Shown here piece after piece: positions 8,058 to 15,513 of a DNA stretch of 20,675 nt (position 1 is the first letter of the stretch; every line of letters starts with the position of its first letter). The translations under genes were made by a program, and so were the position numbers. A model generated the notes under the pieces. That model did no database searches. It saw nothing but the letters and a program-made list of their open reading frames with translations, and had not been told where the DNA came from. Source of the stretch: CAZHJK01 sp964533275 (GTDB taxonomy: Bacteria; Bacillota; Clostridia; Eubacteriales; Garciellaceae); assembly GCA_964533275.1 (NCBI GenBank), contig CAZHJK010000036.1, positions 1 through 20,675 on the forward strand, in the 5' to 3' direction.

Positions 8058-9248
8058 ATGAGTTTTAAGGTAAATGATAATGTTACTTGGGTAGGTAAAA
8101 CTGATTGGGAATTAAGGAGCTTCCATGGAGATGAATATTCTACATATAAGGGTTCTACTTATAATTCCTATCTTGTTAGGGATGAAAAAACTGTATTAAT
8201 CGACACTGTATGGCAACCCTATGCGAAGGAATATGTTGATAATCTTAAAAAGGAAATTGATTTAAAGGAAATTGATTATATAATTATAAATCATGCAGAA
8301 ATAGATCATAGTGGAGCTCTTCCAGAGCTTATGAAGGAAATCCCAGATACTCCTATTTATTGTTCAAAGAACGGTATTAACATTATTAAGGGACATTATC
8401 ATCAGGAATGGAATTTTAAAACAGTTAAAACCGGAGACACGCTAAGTTTAGGAAAAAAAGAGATTATATTTATTGAAGCTAGAATGCTCCATTGGCCTGA
8501 CAGTATGTTCTCTTATTTAACAGAAGATAGTATTTTATTTAGTAACGATGCCTTTGGACAACATTATGCCTCTGAATTTATGTATAATGATCTAGTTGAT
8601 CAAGCTGAACTGTATCAACAGGCTATTAAATACTATGCAAATATACTTACCCCCTTTAGTAAGCTAGTGGAAAATAAAATCAACGAAGTAATAGGTCTTA
8701 ATGTCCCTGTAAATATGATTTGTACAAGTCATGGCGTTATTTGGAGAGAAGACCCGCTGCAGATTGTAAATAAATACATGGAATGGTCTAAGGATTATCA
8801 AGAAAATCGATTAACTATAATTTATGATACCATGTGGAATGGTACTAGAAGAATGGCAGAGGCAATAACTAAAGGAATTAAGGATGTAAATAAAGATGTG
8901 GAGGTCATTTTACACAATACAGCTAAAACAGATAAAAACGAAGTAATTACAGATGTGTTTAGATCCAAGGCTATACTAGTAGGTTCTCCTACCATTAATG
9001 GTGGATATCTCCATTCAATTGCTGGAATTCTTGAAACAATAAGAGGATTAAAATTTAAAAAGAAAAAAGCTGCTGCCTTTGGAACCTACGGATGGAGCGG
9101 AGAACAGGTTAAGATGATAACTGAAGATTTAGATAAGGCAGGCTTTGAAATAATGAATGATGGCATCAGAATTCTATGGAATCCTACTGATGATGCATTA
9201 AAAGAATGTTATGAATATGGTAAGAATATTGGAAATGCTATAAGATAA
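8058..9248 (+). CDS. fprA: Flavodiiron protein (A-type flavoprotein, oxygen/NO reductase)
   Basis: A 396-residue flavodiiron protein: a metallo-beta-lactamase-like diiron domain (about 1-250) followed by a flavodoxin-like FMN domain (about 255-396, starting IIYDTMWNGTRRMAEAI). The diiron ligands are present: H79, E81, D83 (NHAEIDHSG), H145, D164 and H225 (TSHGVIW), with family spacing. These cytoplasmic enzymes reduce O2 to water and/or NO to N2O, taking electrons from rubredoxin or similar carriers; sequence alone does not settle which substrate is preferred. I chose the ATG at 8058 because GAGGAGGAG (8043-8051) lies just upstream and the product then begins at the usual point; the open frame back to 7983 is non-coding. 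No rubredoxin gene is adjacent. The gene stands alone between two terminators. Confidence 0.95.
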   Translation: MSFKVNDNVTWVGKTDWELRSFHGDEYSTYKGSTYNSYLVRDEKTVLIDTVWQPYAKEYVDNLKKEIDLKEIDYIIINHAEIDHSGALPELMKEIPDTPIYCSKNGINIIKGHYHQEWNFKTVKTGDTLSLGKKEIIFIEARMLHWPDSMFSYLTEDSILFSNDAFGQHYASEFMYNDLVDQAELYQQAIKYYANILTPFSKLVENKINEVIGLNVPVNMICTSHGVIWREDPLQIVNKYMEWSKDYQENRLTIIYDTMWNGTRRMAEAITKGIKDVNKDVEVILHNTAKTDKNEVITDVFRSKAILVGSPTINGGYLHSIAGILETIRGLKFKKKKAAAFGTYGWSGEQVKMITEDLDKAGFEIMNDGIRILWNPTDDALKECYEYGKNIGNAIR

Positions 9249-9274
9249 ACTAAAAATATATTCAATTATTGATG

Positions 9275-9305
9275 ACAAAAACACTTGGTATCCAAGTGTT
9301 TTTGT
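9275..9305. terminator. Bidirectional terminator between convergent genes
   Basis: A perfect 14-bp stem (ACAAAAACACTTGG / CCAAGTGTTTTTGT) with a TAT loop ends in five T on either strand. It serves both the flavodiiron gene and the convergent nitroreductase gene. Confidence 0.9.
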
Positions 9306-9343
9306 AAATTTACCAAATTTACAAACTTAAAACTTAATTAATT

Positions 9344-10186
9344 TTATTTCCTAATCCAGGAAAATACATATTCCACATGTTCCGGCAAGAGTACTTCTGG
9401 TTGAGATGTTGTATCAAAATATCCTTCCATTCCTTTTTCTTTCACCGAAAAATCAAAGTGAGCTGCTGCGATTCCCATATCAATTCTTTGTATATCATAG
9501 GAAAATTTTTCGCTATATTTGGGCTCTTTATACTCATAAAAATGACATCCCTCACTATCCACCACAATCCTCCAGGGTTGCTTATTGGATGCTGATGGCC
9601 CTAAACGAACCATTTCCAAGGGAAACACCAAATCCCCTGCCTCTTCTTTTGTAAGAGGTGCCTGAAAATCATTGTGATAAAATAATTCTTCCCAGTTTTT
9701 TCGTTGATCGGCTTTTATCATTTTTCGCATGGCGACTTCTACAGTATGTTTCTTCGCAGCTGGATATCCATAGGGTGTGATAATAGGAAATAGTTCATCT
9801 TCCCCGATCTTCATAATCTTTGAAAACTCTTTCCTATTAAATGTGCCACCTAACCAACAAGTTCCGATACCCAAATGGGCTAGAAAAATAACCACTGCCT
9901 CAAATTCATATCCTAATGCTTCTAATGCCATGGGTCCCTTCTTAATACTGCTTCCAATATATTGCTTTGCTCCTTTAATAACACCATAGGTACCGAGGTT
10001 TTTTTGGTTTTTGATATCCTTATTATCTAGGTGATGAAAATGGACTTTTCTCCCAAAAGGATTATCCAAAGATTGTATAAAAGTATGAATCAAATTCTTT
10101 GTTTCATCTTCAATCTCTCCTCCAGTATAATTTCTAACACTGTATCGTTTTCTTACTGCTTCTTCTATTGAAAAATCAATATTCAC
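9344..10186 (-). CDS. TM1586-type nitroreductase-family protein
   Basis: A 280-residue protein of the putative TM nitroreductase type, in which two nitroreductase half-domains lie in one chain. The N-terminal part has the FMN-phosphate-binding pattern RKRYSVRNYTG (12-22); further family features are ALGYEFEAVVIFLAHLGIGTCWLGGTF and LGPSASNKQPWRIVV in the second half. The enzymes are FMN-dependent and reduce nitro or quinone-like compounds with NAD(P)H; the natural substrate here is unknown. The start is GTG with GGGAGT about eight bases upstream. It lies 26 bp after the YihY-like gene, so both may be cotranscribed. The codon choice looks somewhat richer in G and C than in neighbouring genes, which may hint at transfer, but I did not measure this. 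Confidence 0.85.
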   Translation of the reverse strand: MNIDFSIEEAVRKRYSVRNYTGGEIEDETKNLIHTFIQSLDNPFGRKVHFHHLDNKDIKNQKNLGTYGVIKGAKQYIGSSIKKGPMALEALGYEFEAVVIFLAHLGIGTCWLGGTFNRKEFSKIMKIGEDELFPIITPYGYPAAKKHTVEVAMRKMIKADQRKNWEELFYHNDFQAPLTKEEAGDLVFPLEMVRLGPSASNKQPWRIVVDSEGCHFYEYKEPKYSEKFSYDIQRIDMGIAAAHFDFSVKEKGMEGYFDTTSQPEVLLPEHVEYVFSWIRK

Positions 10187-10212
10187 TAAAATTACTCCCT
10201 TCCATTATATGA

Positions 10213-10917
10213 TTATGTTAAAGCTTCTCGTCGATATTTATTAATAACCACATTTATTTCTCCGCCGATAATAATTATAATAGAACTAATATATAACCAC
10301 AAAAGAACCACAACAATGCTCCCTATACTCCCATATATATTGCTATAATTTGAAAAATTATTGACATAAAAGGAGAATCCTAAGGAAGCACTCAGCCAAA
10401 GAATAACCGTAAAGACTGCTCCCCAAATGACTTCTGAAAAAGCAAGTTTTTTATTGGGTGCATATTTATAAAACACCGTAAAAAATAATATCATGACAAT
10501 AATAGGAATTGGAAATCTTAAGATACTCCAAATCTTAATGAAATAAGTAGAAAGTCCTAAAAAATCAAAAATATAGGTTCCTATAATTTCTCCAAATACA
10601 ATAAAAAAAAATGTAAAAAGTATAACAACTGGAACTCCTATTGTGGTCAGAAATGCAATCAGTTTAACCTTTATAAATTTTCTGGTTTCTTCCACATTAT
10701 AAGCAATGTTAACCCCTTTAATAAGGGCATTTGCGCCTTTTAAACTACTCCAAAGAGTAGTGATCATCCCTATTGATAATAATGTCCCGCTTCCCTTTGT
10801 AAAGACTTCTTCAATGGTTTCAAAAATAACATTATGGGCTTGCTGAGGCAATAAATTTTCTATGGTTTCAATGATCTGCTGATAATCTAAAGGGGTATAT
10901 TGAAGTATACTTAGCAT
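10213..10917 (-). pseudogene. YihY/BrkB-family membrane protein, N-terminally truncated
   Basis: A 234-residue membrane protein of the YihY/virulence factor BrkB family (once called RNase BN-like; molecular role unsettled). Typical family parts are TLWSSLKGANALIKGVNIAY, then four or five hydrophobic segments and the final LLWLYISSIIIIIGGEINVV. The family normally has 270-300 residues and begins with a cytoplasmic stretch and a first membrane helix; here these roughly 50 residues are absent and homology begins directly at LSILQYTP. In-frame TAA lies immediately before the ATG and I see no ribosome binding site. The break falls within a few bases of the 55-bp sequence that is repeated across the scaffold gap (10910-10964), so either a true deletion or a misjoined contig end explains it. 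I treat it as a broken gene. Confidence 0.7.
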
Positions 10918-10964
10918 TTACCTTATTATATACCCTTTTTAAAGTTTATTTCCCTTTATTTAAA
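10910..10964. repeat. 55-bp sequence duplicated across scaffold gap (left copy)
   Basis: This segment is identical over 55 bp to 11065-11119 on the other side of the N run. Exact overlap of this length at both contig ends is what a de Bruijn assembler leaves at an unresolved node. Confidence 0.9.
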
Positions 10965-11064
10965 NNNNNNNNNNNNNNNNNNNNNNNNNNNNNNNNNNNN
11001 NNNNNNNNNNNNNNNNNNNNNNNNNNNNNNNNNNNNNNNNNNNNNNNNNNNNNNNNNNNNNNNN
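10965..11064. other. Scaffold gap, 100 N
   Basis: Exactly 100 N, the conventional size for a gap of unknown length. Because both flanks carry the same 55 bp, the real gap may be zero or negative. The stretch 10918-11284 otherwise holds only the two 55-bp copies, an AT-rich segment without open frames (11120-11200) and the cad promoter/operator. Confidence 0.97.
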
Positions 11065-11119
11065 CTTAGCATTTACCTTATTATATACCCTTTTTAAAGT
11101 TTATTTCCCTTTATTTAAA
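11065..11119. repeat. 55-bp sequence duplicated across scaffold gap (right copy)
   Basis: Exact copy of 10910-10964 beginning with the first base after the N run. If the contigs really overlap, this copy and the N run are not present in the genome. Confidence 0.9.
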
Positions 11120-11204
11120 TATTTATCCTTTCCTTACATCTAATAATTCTTCTATTTTACCATTATGCAAAACTGAAGATGATGAGAAGGTTTATTTTTT
11201 TTGG

Positions 11205-11233
11205 TTGACATTATTTAACACTTTACATATACT
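11205..11233 (+). promoter_or_regulatory. cadCA promoter
   Basis: TTGACA (11205-11210), 17-bp spacer, TATACT (11228-11233): an almost perfect housekeeping promoter 51 bp before the cadC start. A TATAAT overlaps at 11233-11238 but would need a 22-bp spacer. Confidence 0.8.
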
Positions 11234-11242
11234 ATAATTATC

Positions 11243-11262
11243 ATATGAATATATGCTCATAT
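11243..11262 (+). promoter_or_regulatory. ArsR/SmtB-type operator (CadC site)
   Basis: ATATGA and TCATAT form an inverted repeat with an eight-base centre, giving TGAA-N6-CTCA, one base off the TGAA-N6-TTCA core common for SmtB/CzrA/CadC operators. It lies just downstream of the -10 box, where a repressor would block initiation. Confidence 0.7.
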
Positions 11263-11284
11263 ATTTGTTTTAAGGAGGAGTTAT

Positions 11285-11644
11285 ATGAATAAAGACATAG
11301 AAACCTGTAATTGCATCATGATACATGATGATACCGTAAATAAAGTAAAAACAAATTTTCTTAAGGAAGAATGCTTATATGATTTAGCTGAATTCTTTAA
11401 AATCTTTGGAGACTCTACCCGTATTAAGATTATATTTGCCCTTTATAAATCCGAAATGTGTGTTTGCGATTTAGCAGAGGTGGTGGGAATTAGTCAATCG
11501 GGAATATCTCATCAATTAAGAACACTTAAACAAATGGATATTGTTAAATATAGACGAGATGGTAAGGCTGTCTATTATTCCCTAGACGATCATCATATAT
11601 ATGATATATTAACAGCAGGATTTGCTCATATTTGTCATAAGTAG
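11285..11644 (+). CDS. cadC: CadC-like ArsR/SmtB-family metal-sensing repressor
   Basis: A 119-residue winged-helix repressor of the ArsR/SmtB family. Cys residues for the N-terminal/alpha-3 metal site are visible at C8 and C10 and at C59 and C61 (MCVCDL), as in CadC proteins that sense Cd, Pb or Zn. The C-terminal helix also shows D102-x-H104-x10-H115-x2-H118, which matches the alpha-5 zinc site of SmtB. The recognition helix is in SQSGISHQLRTLKQ (70-83). Metal binding would release it from the operator at 11243-11262 and open expression of itself and cadA, which starts 12 bp later. The start has a strong AAGGAGGAG site six to seven bases upstream. Confidence 0.92.
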   Translation: MNKDIETCNCIMIHDDTVNKVKTNFLKEECLYDLAEFFKIFGDSTRIKIIFALYKSEMCVCDLAEVVGISQSGISHQLRTLKQMDIVKYRRDGKAVYYSLDDHHIYDILTAGFAHICHK

Positions 11645-11656
11645 AGGAGAATTATC

Positions 11657-13771
11657 ATGAATATAAAGAAATTATTTTTGCAAGATTTAAATTGTGCTGA
11701 TTGTGCTTATAAAATTGAGAAAGATATTAATAATATAAATAATGTAAAAAGTGCAAACCTAAACTTTTCAAATTCTACTATTACAGTAGATATTAAAACT
11801 AAGGAAGATTGGGAGTATGTTTATAAAAATATAAAGGAAATTGTAAATAAATATGAGCCTGATGTAAAGATAATAGAAAATATAGAGGATATTCATTCCT
11901 TACATCACCACAATTTTATAGAAAAAGGTTATTCTAAGGAGCGTGTTTTTATTTTATTTGGAATAATTATTTTTTCAATTTCTCTTATCTTTACCTTTAA
12001 TTTTCCTGTTAATTTAATACTATTTATTGTTGGTTATTTATTAATAGGTGGAAAGATACTCTTAAGGGCAATTAAAAATATTTTTAGAGGGCAAATCTTT
12101 GATGAAAACTTTCTAATGTCCATCGCTACCTTAGGTGCCTTTGCCATTGGGGAATACCCTGAAGCTGTAGCTGTTATGCTATTTTATCAAATAGGAGAAT
12201 TTTTTCAAGATATGGCTGTGGATAAATCTAGAAAATCAATACATGATTTAATGGATATTAGACCAGATTACGCTAATCTTAAGATAAATGAGAAAATTAC
12301 AAGGATACAACCTCAAAATGTAAATATTGGCGATATTATTATTATTAAACCTGGGGAAAAGGTTCCTTTAGATGGTAAGGTCTTAGATGGTGAATCAATG
12401 ATGGATACCTCTGCCTTAACTGGTGAATCTAAACCTCTAAAAGTAAGAACAGGGGATGAAGTCTTAAGTGGCTTTATTAATAATAATGGTTTAATTACAC
12501 TAGAGGTCACAAAAAGCTTTGGCGAATCCACTGTATCTAAAATTCTAGATCTAGTAGAAAATGCCAGCAGCAATAAAGCATCAACTGAGCAATTTATAAC
12601 TAAATTTTCTAGGTATTATACTCCTATTGTTGTTTATGCTGCTATGGCACTAGCAATAATTCCTCCCATTGTTATAGGAACAGGATTTTCTCAATGGATA
12701 TACAGAGCTCTAATATTTTTAGTTATCTCTTGTCCCTGTGCATTAGTCATTTCTATTCCATTGGGATTCTTTGGTGGCATTGGAGCCGCATCTAAAAATG
12801 GTATATTAGTAAAGGGTGGAAATTATTTAGAAGCATTAAACAATATTGATATGATAGTTTTTGATAAAACTGGTACTTTAACAAGGGGTACATTTGAGGT
12901 AGTGCTAATTAAACCTTATGGGGAATTTACAAAGGAACAGCTTTTAGACTATGCCGCCTATGGGGAATTTTATTCTAATCACCCTATCGCTACATCTATT
13001 CTTAAGAAGTATGATGGTTCTATAAACAAAGAGGATATATTAGAATATAATGAGCTTCCCGGCTATGGAATAAAGGCTATAGTAAGGGGTAAGGAAATTC
13101 TTTTGGGTAACAATAAACTCATGAACAAGGAAAACATTAAATATTCCCCTTCTTTGGAGATAGGCACAATTGTACATGTGGCTGTTGAAAAACAATATTT
13201 AGGCTACCTAGTAATTTCAGATGAAATAAAAGCTGATACAAAGGATACTATAAAATCCCTTAAGTCATTAGGTATAAGAAAAAGTATCATGTTAACTGGA
13301 GATAATAAAATGATAGGGGAGAGTATTGCTAAAGAGATTAATTTAGATGAATTTTATGCACAACTGCTTCCCCAGGAAAAAGTTGAGAAGCTAGAAGCAT
13401 TAGAGCTGGAAAAGCTAAAGGGTAAAAAGTTAGCCTTCGTAGGGGATGGGATTAATGATGCTCCGGTTTTAGCAAGGGCAGATATTGGGATAGCTATGGG
13501 GGGTTTGGGATCTGATGCTGCTATTGAGGCAGCAGATGTAGTCCTTATGACCGATGAACCCTCTAAAATAATAAAGGCTATAAATATAGCCAAATTTACT
13601 CGCAGTATAGTGATACAAAATATAATATTTGCATTGACTATAAAAATAATAGTACTTCTTCTAGGTGCCCTTGGAATTGCCACTATGTGGTCTGCTGTAT
13701 TTGCCGATGTGGGTGTATCCTTGATTGCTGTTTTAAATACCCTGAGAGTTTTAAATAGTAATGGTGTTTAA
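11657..13771 (+). CDS. cadA: CadA-type heavy-metal P1B-ATPase (Cd/Zn/Pb efflux)
   Basis: A 704-residue P-type ATPase that exports Cd2+, Zn2+ or Pb2+ across the cytoplasmic membrane. Order of parts: one N-terminal heavy-metal domain (about 1-75) with C13 and C16 in NCADCA; a short histidine patch (LHHHN, about 84-88); first membrane helices from about 95; actuator domain with DTSALTGES; the metal-site helix with CPC at 359-361; phosphorylation site DKTGTLT at 403-409 with D403; and the hinge GDGINDAP from about 596. The length agrees with CadA/ZntA. It follows cadC by 12 bp with a GAGGAGA ribosome site, forming a two-gene efflux operon under metal control. No transposon or plasmid genes are next to it. 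No clear terminator follows; a weak CCCTT/AAGGG stem lies at about 13772-13788. Confidence 0.95.
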   Translation: MNIKKLFLQDLNCADCAYKIEKDINNINNVKSANLNFSNSTITVDIKTKEDWEYVYKNIKEIVNKYEPDVKIIENIEDIHSLHHHNFIEKGYSKERVFILFGIIIFSISLIFTFNFPVNLILFIVGYLLIGGKILLRAIKNIFRGQIFDENFLMSIATLGAFAIGEYPEAVAVMLFYQIGEFFQDMAVDKSRKSIHDLMDIRPDYANLKINEKITRIQPQNVNIGDIIIIKPGEKVPLDGKVLDGESMMDTSALTGESKPLKVRTGDEVLSGFINNNGLITLEVTKSFGESTVSKILDLVENASSNKASTEQFITKFSRYYTPIVVYAAMALAIIPPIVIGTGFSQWIYRALIFLVISCPCALVISIPLGFFGGIGAASKNGILVKGGNYLEALNNIDMIVFDKTGTLTRGTFEVVLIKPYGEFTKEQLLDYAAYGEFYSNHPIATSILKKYDGSINKEDILEYNELPGYGIKAIVRGKEILLGNNKLMNKENIKYSPSLEIGTIVHVAVEKQYLGYLVISDEIKADTKDTIKSLKSLGIRKSIMLTGDNKMIGESIAKEINLDEFYAQLLPQEKVEKLEALELEKLKGKKLAFVGDGINDAPVLARADIGIAMGGLGSDAAIEAADVVLMTDEPSKIIKAINIAKFTRSIVIQNIIFALTIKIIVLLLGALGIATMWSAVFADVGVSLIAVLNTLRVLNSNGV

Positions 13772-13795
13772 CCCTTTCTTTTTAAGGGAAAGTGG

Positions 13796-13828
13796 GGTAT
13801 ACTATAATTAGTTTATACCAGGTACTAA
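13796..13828 (+). promoter_or_regulatory. Promoter region with FapR-like operator
   Basis: A TATAAT (13803-13808) lies 45 bp before the start codon; no strong -35 is visible. Directly downstream, 13812-13828 reads TTTATACC-A-GGTACTAA. The right half equals the half-site of the FapR operator known from Bacillus (TTAGTACC/GGTACTAA) and the left half differs at two of eight bases. A second inverted repeat (GGTATA / TATACC, 13796-13801 and 13814-13819) surrounds the -10 box. Confidence 0.5.
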
Positions 13829-13852
13829 TATCTAATACTATGGAGGTTTTTT

Positions 13853-14923
13853 ATGAATTTACCAGAATTAAAAATTGGAAATCTTGTCGCTAAGATACCT
13901 ATCGTACAAGGTGGAATGGGAGTTGGCATTTCTCTTTCCTCTCTAGCAGGAGCTGTTGCTGCCCAAGGAGGTATAGGAGTAATATCAGGAGTTGAAATTG
14001 GCTTTAATGAACCTGATTATGCAAAAAATAAAAAACAAGCAAATATAAGGGCACTAAAAAAGCATATACAAAAAGCAAAGGAAATGTGTATGGAGGGTAT
14101 CATTGGTGTTAACCTTATGACTGCTTTAAATAATTTTGATGAAATGGTACTTGAATCTGTTAAGGCAAAGGCAGATATTATATTTTCAGGAGCGGGTCTC
14201 CCCTTAAATCTTCCTAGTCTAACTAAGGACAGTAATACTAAAATTGCACCTATTGTTTCCTCAGGGCGAACAGCTTCTGTTATTTGTAAAAGCTGGGATA
14301 AACGCCACCAGGTTATACCCGATGCTATCGTAGTGGAAGGACCTAAGGCAGGAGGACATCTAGGTTTTGCTGAAGAAGATTTAGATAAACCGGAAAATAG
14401 CCTACACAACTTATTAAAGGATGTGCTAAATGCTATTAAACCCTATGAAGAAAAATATAATAAAAAAATCCCTGTAATAGCAGGGGGTGGAGTATTTGAT
14501 GGTAAGGATATAGTGGATTTAATTCAAGCCGGTGCTGCAGGAGTACAAATGGGAACTCGATTTGTACCTACCTATGAATGTGATGCATCAGAGGAATTTA
14601 AAAACGCCTATATTAATGCCGGTAAGGATGATTTAAAAATTATTCAAAGTCCTGTAGGAATGATTGGAAGAGCTATCGGAAATAGCTTTATAGATACTGT
14701 AAAAGCGGGTGCAGGAAAACCCATCCGTTGTATTACTAATTGTCTAAAACCATGTAACCCAGCTAAAGCACCCTATTGTATTGCACAAGCATTAATAAAT
14801 GCACAAAAAGGGGAAATGGAATCAGGATTTGCCTTTGCAGGAACTAATGCCTATAGGGTTAATAAAATTCAATCCGTAAAGGAAGTAATACAAGAACTAT
14901 TAGAAGAAGCAAAAAAATATTAA
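13853..14923 (+). CDS. Nitronate monooxygenase / FabK-like NAD(P)H-flavin oxidoreductase
   Basis: A 356-residue FMN-dependent TIM-barrel protein of the nitronate monooxygenase (2-nitropropane dioxygenase) superfamily, which also contains the enoyl-ACP reductase FabK. Visible motifs are IVQGGMGVGISL near the N-terminus, GPKAGGHLGF with H169 at the position of the catalytic histidine of nitronate monooxygenases, AGGGVFDG (210-217) and MGTRF (233-237) for the FMN phosphate. It is about 40 residues longer than FabK, partly through a C-terminal segment with four cysteines (C293, C297, C301, C309). The substrate cannot be fixed from sequence; anaerobic clostridia often carry this type. GGAGG lies seven bases before the ATG. 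The gene stands alone between cadA and a terminator, behind a FapR-like site that may tie it to lipid metabolism. Confidence 0.85.
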   Translation: MNLPELKIGNLVAKIPIVQGGMGVGISLSSLAGAVAAQGGIGVISGVEIGFNEPDYAKNKKQANIRALKKHIQKAKEMCMEGIIGVNLMTALNNFDEMVLESVKAKADIIFSGAGLPLNLPSLTKDSNTKIAPIVSSGRTASVICKSWDKRHQVIPDAIVVEGPKAGGHLGFAEEDLDKPENSLHNLLKDVLNAIKPYEEKYNKKIPVIAGGGVFDGKDIVDLIQAGAAGVQMGTRFVPTYECDASEEFKNAYINAGKDDLKIIQSPVGMIGRAIGNSFIDTVKAGAGKPIRCITNCLKPCNPAKAPYCIAQALINAQKGEMESGFAFAGTNAYRVNKIQSVKEVIQELLEEAKKY

Positions 14924-14930
14924 TATCACT

Positions 14931-14967
14931 GGGACGGTTTTTTCGATATATTTTATCTAACCGTCCC
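14931..14967 (+). terminator. Terminator of the nitronate monooxygenase-like gene
   Basis: A 9-bp stem GGGACGGTT / AACCGTCCC with a 19-base loop, followed on the plus strand by a T-rich tail (TTTGATATTTTTT). It separates two convergent genes; the minus-strand side lacks a T run. Confidence 0.75.
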
Positions 14968-14978
14968 TTTGATATTTT

Positions 14979-15359
14979 TTATTTGAGAATAGCGTAGACG
15001 CAGTCCTCTATATGTTTCATTCCTAAGGAATCTGCTCTTTCTAATACATTTTCATTCCAGGTTCCTGGTTGGAACCATAGATTTTTTATTCCTATTTCCT
15101 TTGCCTCTTCTACTGCTTTTATAGTAATTGGAGGTGGTACTACAAAATCTACAACCTCAGGCTTTACTGGTAATTCAGTAAGGGAATGATAGCATTTTGC
15201 TCCATATATTTCATCATATTTTGGATTAATAGCATATGCATCATAATTATTATCCAATAATGTTTTCCATATTTTATAGCCAAACTTTTCTTTATTTGGT
15301 GTTACTCCAATTACAGCCCATATCTTTTTCCCCAACATAACTTCTCTATTATTAGACAT
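14979..15359 (-). CDS. CoA-binding (YccU-type) protein
   Basis: A 126-residue single-domain protein of the CoA-binding family, a Rossmann-like fold related to the N-terminal domain of succinyl-CoA synthetase alpha subunits. Signs are WAVIGVTPNKEKFGYKIW near the start, YAINPKYDEI, the VVDFVVPP strand-loop and NLWFQPGTWNE towards the end. The cellular role of these stand-alone proteins is not known; some bind CoA or acyl-CoA. The ATG has AGGAAGGAGA upstream. It stands alone and points towards the terminator at 14931-14967, away from the glycine betaine genes. Confidence 0.88.
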   Translation of the reverse strand: MSNNREVMLGKKIWAVIGVTPNKEKFGYKIWKTLLDNNYDAYAINPKYDEIYGAKCYHSLTELPVKPEVVDFVVPPPITIKAVEEAKEIGIKNLWFQPGTWNENVLERADSLGMKHIEDCVYAILK

Positions 15360-15471
15360 TACATATCTCCTTCCTATAATTACTTAATATTATATTACCC
15401 AAAGTTATATTTAAATAACAATTTTTAACCTGGACTTCCTCCAAAAAGTGTATACCGTATAAGCGTGAATC

Positions 15472-15497
15472 AAAAAAGCAGATCAAATTTGATCTGC
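15472..15497 (-). terminator. Terminator of the opuA operon
   Basis: A perfect 20-base palindrome (15478-15497) is followed, on the minus strand, by six T (15472-15477), 17 bp beyond the opuAC stop codon. Confidence 0.92.
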
Positions 15498-15513
15498 CAT
15501 TTTGCTTATTAAA

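Noticed and set aside
14017..14409. Minus-strand open frame inside the nitronate monooxygenase-like gene
   Set aside because: Antisense of a well-supported coding sequence, with no own signals.
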